Source: Microcaldota archaeon (lineage in GTDB: Archaea > Micrarchaeota > Micrarchaeia > Anstonellales > J096). Taken from it: a stretch of 7,909 nucleotides of DNA. The stretch covers positions 1-7,909 of the forward strand of contig WAPD01000075.1 of the NCBI GenBank assembly GCA_015520875.1, given 5' to 3'. The translations under genes were made by a program, and so were the position numbers. Shown here piece after piece: positions 5,661 through 7,909 of this stretch. Positions within the stretch are counted from its first letter, which is position 1. Every line of letters starts with the position of its first letter. The notes beneath the pieces are model-generated. The model worked only from the letters and a program-made list of their open reading frames with translations, had not been told where the DNA came from and made no database searches.

Positions 5661-6661
5661 TTCTTCTCACCCAATTTTTCCAATAAGAATGCGTTAAGCC
5701 CCCATGTTGTGAAGATATCCACGAATAGTCCCATTAAAACCACTGTTGCAATCTCTTTATAGAATACAATTTTCAAAACATATCCAATTGCCAATAAAAT
5801 TGCAAAGGCAAGCATACCTGTCGTAGTCATTGAGATACCTGTGCTCATAGATTCCTTAATTATATGTTCTCGTTCGCCCCTTGATTTAAAGAACCTTGAA
5901 GTTAATAGAACATCTGTATCTAGAGAATAACCTAAAAGCACTAACAAAGCGGCAAATGTGCTAAAGGATAATGGGATTCCCAAAAGTCCCATCAATCCTA
6001 AAACAATAAATGTATCCATCAAAGCACCGCTCATAACAATTAGCGATGGTATCAAAGATCTAAATATATATAAAACAACCATGCTTACGAAGATAATGGC
6101 AAGCAAGAATACCTGCTTCATCTTTTCAAAAAATGTTTTAGATAATGTAGGTGTAATTGTGCTTATGTCAACTTGAGCATTTGGGAATTTTGAGATAATT
6201 TTTTCTTTTATATTATTCAAGACTTTATAATAAGCTAAGTCTCCATATTCAGAGTAATCTTGCAAAGTAGCATTTTCTTTTAATTGTAGTCCGGAAAGGG
6301 TTTCCAATTGAGAAACCAAAGCATCACATTTATTTTTTATTTGATCAGAAGATTGGTTCCTACTATAAGCATTAACCCATTCTTTTACACATTCAGATAG
6401 ATCATTTCTTAGTTTAGCTGCTTGCTCCAATTCAGGAGGATTGGGAATTGTAACTTCATAAATATATTGGTCTTGAACTGTTTTTTCATTTAACCTGTAA
6501 GGAGGGTTAAAATAATTTGAGATGGTTAGAGGTTGGGAAGAAGTAATGGTAACAAGCATTCCACCTTCAAAATCTATCCCAAGCCTTAAATGAAACCATC
6601 CATATATTGAAATGAGAAAAAGCACAATCAATCCAATAAGCAAATGTTTTCTGTTAAGCAC
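5657..6661 (-). CDS. secF: Protein-export membrane protein SecF
   Basis: Forms the SecDF complex with SecD at the Sec translocon. The 334 residues have the family layout: TM1 (about 7-26), D1 motif LGIDFEGG (27-34), an external P1 domain (about 40-180), and five further membrane segments (about 183-201, 204-224, 234-254, 272-296, 302-325). The fourth segment carries GYSLDTDVLLTSR (244-256) with D248 and D250, the archaeal SecF signature. Two cysteines in the external domain, C91 and C112, could form a disulfide. The start is GTG at 6661: no in-frame ATG occurs before the upstream stop, and a TATA box lies about 25 bases upstream with no usable Shine-Dalgarno. It is first in the secF-secD operon and divergent from the 194-residue gene across 28 bases. 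Confidence 0.96.
   Translation of the reverse strand: MLNRKHLLIGLIVLFLISIYGWFHLRLGIDFEGGMLVTITSSQPLTISNYFNPPYRLNEKTVQDQYIYEVTIPNPPELEQAAKLRNDLSECVKEWVNAYSRNQSSDQIKNKCDALVSQLETLSGLQLKENATLQDYSEYGDLAYYKVLNNIKEKIISKFPNAQVDISTITPTLSKTFFEKMKQVFLLAIIFVSMVVLYIFRSLIPSLIVMSGALMDTFIVLGLMGLLGIPLSFSTFAALLVLLGYSLDTDVLLTSRFFKSRGEREHIIKESMSTGISMTTTGMLAFAILLAIGYVLKIVFYKEIATVVLMGLFVDIFTTWGLNAFLLEKLGEKK
5667..5672 (-). promoter_or_regulatory. Shine-Dalgarno of secD inside secF
   Basis: GGGTGA lies six bases upstream of the secD ATG, within the last codons of secF. Together with the ATGA overlap it supports translation of secD as the second gene of the operon and fixes its start. Confidence 0.65.
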
Positions 6662-6663
6662 AC

Positions 6664-6670
6664 CTTTTAT
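6664..6670 (+). promoter_or_regulatory. TATA-like box for the 194-residue gene
   Basis: CTTTTAT is centred about 23 bases upstream of the ATG at 6690 and lies within a few bases of the secF start codon. It is a weaker match than the opposing secF box. No Shine-Dalgarno precedes the ATG. Confidence 0.38.
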
Positions 6671-6682
6671 TCTGACATAAGA

Positions 6683-6690
6683 TTTAAAAA
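6683..6690 (-). promoter_or_regulatory. TATA box of the secF-secD operon
   Basis: TTTTTAAA on the minus strand is centred about 25 bases upstream of the secF GTG, giving a leaderless first gene. Its last base is the A of the divergent gene's ATG at 6690. Confidence 0.5.
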
Positions 6691-7274
6691 TGATTGTCAG
6701 AAAATTTTATGTGGTAGAAAAGGTTAAGTTTCAGGAAAGATTTGATGGAGTTGATAGGAGATTGTACCCATTTCTTTCAAAACTATCAAACAAAAAAGGA
6801 TTAGAATTAGATAAGGTTTATCTTAAAAGAACTTCGGATATGGCGCAAGGGTTTGGGGAGAGTGGAAAACGCGCACTAGATGCCATTTATGGATTATATG
6901 TTTTAAGGGAGTTCGCCCTTCTTAGCCATCTACCCTTCAAATATAGCGATTTATCCAAACTTTATGCCCATATACGGGGAGAACTAAATGATAGGTCCTT
7001 ACCTCGTTACTATGAAACCCATCTGAACAATGGGGAAACTAAAAATCTAATTCCCATTGTAAAAGAGTTATTAGAAACCCTTGAACATCATGAGACTTTG
7101 AGTAGATTTTTAGATAATATGGAGGGGGAGTTGAGCAGGATAGTTCCGGCTAGGATATTAAAGACTACTTGGACTTTTGAAGAGCAATTACCCTTTTATA
7201 TAATGGAAAGAGCTTGGGATTCAATAACAAGAGAAATGCAAAGAAATCCTATAAGATTGGCCCCAAAAGAATAA
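6690..7274 (+). CDS. Hypothetical protein, 194 residues, unrecognised
   Basis: I do not recognise the family. The protein looks soluble and mostly helical, with no signal peptide, membrane segment or cysteine. Notable stretches are a basic/aromatic N-terminus (RRLYPFL, 23-29), a glycine-containing segment MAQGFGESGKRALDAIYGLYVL (51-72) too irregular to be a P-loop, an acidic/His-rich helix (about 118-149, with LEHHE at 131-135), and a C-terminal region rich in Trp/Phe (W161, F163, F169, W176). Some of this could be a nucleic-acid-binding surface, but nothing specific shows it. The ATG at 6690 is the first start, placed at the leaderless distance from a TATA-like sequence. It is divergent from secF, so a shared regulator is possible but not shown. 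Its stop is one base from the 3' end of the convergent tRNA-Glu. Confidence 0.78.
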   Translation: MIVRKFYVVEKVKFQERFDGVDRRLYPFLSKLSNKKGLELDKVYLKRTSDMAQGFGESGKRALDAIYGLYVLREFALLSHLPFKYSDLSKLYAHIRGELNDRSLPRYYETHLNNGETKNLIPIVKELLETLEHHETLSRFLDNMEGELSRIVPARILKTTWTFEEQLPFYIMERAWDSITREMQRNPIRLAPKE

Positions 7275-7275
7275 G

Positions 7276-7348
7276 TGCTCCGACCGGGATTCGAACCCGG
7301 GTCACTGGCGTGAGAGGCCAGCATCCTGGACCACTAGACGATCGGAGC
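7276..7348 (-). tRNA. tRNA-Glu (anticodon CUC)
   Basis: A 73-base cloverleaf on the minus strand with acceptor GCTCCGA/TCGGAGC, D arm GTCTAGTGGTCCAGGAT, anticodon stem CTGGC/GCCAG with loop CTCTCAC (anticodon CTC), T arm CCGGG-TTCGAAT-CCCGG and discriminator A. CCA is not encoded and there is no intron. T-rich bases beyond its 3' end lie antisense to the end of the 194-residue gene and may terminate it. Confidence 0.97.
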
Positions 7349-7367
7349 TAGTTTCTATATTGCAAGA

Positions 7368-7909
7368 TTATTTTTTAAAGAGTAACGCTTTTGCTCCTAA
7401 GAAAGCTCCTCCTAAAATCAACCCATAGGCAATAACATCAACATAGGGTGAATTAGCGATTTCCCTAGCTTCTTTTAGTTTAGCTAAAGCTTTTTCATAT
7501 TCTCCATTATCGTAAAAATATTGAGCCCCATTTACTTTATAAACATAGATAACATTGGAAATAATTCTCCAGATAGGAGGTGACATTAACCTATCTCTTG
7601 CTTTAAAGTATGTTGGAGCGTTCTTATTATACTCCTTTAAAACATCATTCAAATTTTCCAACATATTACGTGCTTGTGTTAGATTCCCTTCCATAAGAGC
7701 ACTATCCAATAAATTGAACTTCTCAGTTATGTTCAAACTTTTGGGTAATGGATAAGCTGGGGCGTCTATTTCCCGTTTAAGTAAAGTCATCTGTTCCACC
7801 AAATTTCGGAGTTCCATTACTGTAGGTTTATCTGTTTCACATTTACTTAACCATTGTTGAGCAGTTTCAAGATCCCCTGTTCTCAGATTAGATTCGGCAG
7901 TTTCCAAAC
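7368..7909 (-). CDS. TPR-like protein with C-terminal membrane anchor, N-terminus missing
   Basis: The gene runs off the right edge; 180 codons or so are visible and the frame is open to the end, so the true start is outside. A TTG at 7907 is not credible as the start. The visible part holds helix pairs resembling tetratricopeptide repeats: residues 2-25 (SNLRTGDLETAQQWLSKCE), 64-86 (ALMEGNLTQARNMLENL) and 124-150 (GAQYFYDNGEYEKALAKLKEA), each with the G-x-(Y/L)-x-x-A core. The spacing between them is irregular. A hydrophobic segment (156-176, rich in Gly/Ala/Leu) ends in FKK, so the protein appears anchored at its C-terminus with the repeats on one face of the membrane. TPR proteins are scaffolds; the partner is unknown. 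It lies upstream of tRNA-Glu on the same strand. Confidence 0.72.
   Translation of the reverse strand, partial: LETAESNLRTGDLETAQQWLSKCETDKPTVMELRNLVEQMTLLKREIDAPAYPLPKSLNITEKFNLLDSALMEGNLTQARNMLENLNDVLKEYNKNAPTYFKARDRLMSPPIWRIISNVIYVYKVNGAQYFYDNGEYEKALAKLKEAREIANSPYVDVIAYGLILGGAFLGAKALLFKK
7371..7379 (-). promoter_or_regulatory. TATA box for tRNA-Glu inside the upstream gene's 3' end
   Basis: TTTAAAAAA on the minus strand is centred about 27 bases upstream of the tRNA start at 7348. It coincides with the last Phe-Lys-Lys codons of the TPR-like gene, just before its stop, so one stretch is both coding and promoter. Confidence 0.5.

Noticed and set aside
7905..7907. TTG as the start of the TPR-like protein.
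   Set aside because: The frame is open to the window edge and the codon sits within a repeat-like helix with no promoter or Shine-Dalgarno visible; the true start is outside.

Overview
The window is dense, AT-rich archaeal chromosome. The evidence is an MCM replicative helicase, the SecF-SecD pair in secF-first order, tRNA genes without an encoded CCA end, TATA-like boxes about 25-30 bases upstream of starts with no Shine-Dalgarno (leaderless genes), and a C/D box guide RNA. SecDF argues for a euryarchaeal or DPANN-type lineage; the phylum cannot be fixed from this sequence alone. The tRNA genes are much more GC-rich than the surrounding DNA, which hints at an elevated growth temperature (weak inference). 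The first 19 bases are not genomic: they match the Tn5/Nextera mosaic-end adapter, so real sequence begins at base 20.

Layout. 20-738 (minus): truncated FolC/Mur-ligase-family gene, divergent across 34 bases from mcm (773-2782, plus). The mcm 3' end overlaps, tail to tail, a 137-residue gene (2763-3176, minus) that may be a SecB-like chaperone. Directly upstream of that gene, on the same strand, is an unlisted RNA gene: a C/D box sRNA (about 3183-3237) with C, D', C' and D boxes and two 12-base guides. It has its own TATA box, and its D box and closing stem overlap the Shine-Dalgarno of the 137-residue gene. Then come tRNA-Gly(UCC) (3328-3398), an unrecognised 170-residue gene (3445-3957) and tRNA-Val(UAC) (3984-4055), all plus strand. 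secD (4119-5660) and secF (5657-6661) form a minus-strand operon with a 4-base ATGA overlap. secF is divergent across only 28 bases from an unrecognised 194-residue gene (6690-7274, plus). tRNA-Glu(CUC) (7276-7348, minus) follows, and a truncated TPR-like protein with a C-terminal membrane anchor (7368 to window end, minus) closes the window.

How the genes fit. Most are housekeeping: replication (MCM), export across the membrane (SecD/SecF, perhaps with the SecB-like protein), translation (three tRNAs, one guide RNA for rRNA/tRNA 2'-O-methylation) and a glutamate ligase of the folate type. The most noteworthy arrangement is the guide RNA fused to an mRNA leader at 3177-3240, where processing or L7Ae binding could control translation of the neighbouring gene. 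No CRISPR array, insertion sequence or intein was seen. No stretch of more than 300 bases lacks a gene; the longest protein-free gap (3177-3444) is filled by the sRNA and tRNA-Gly.
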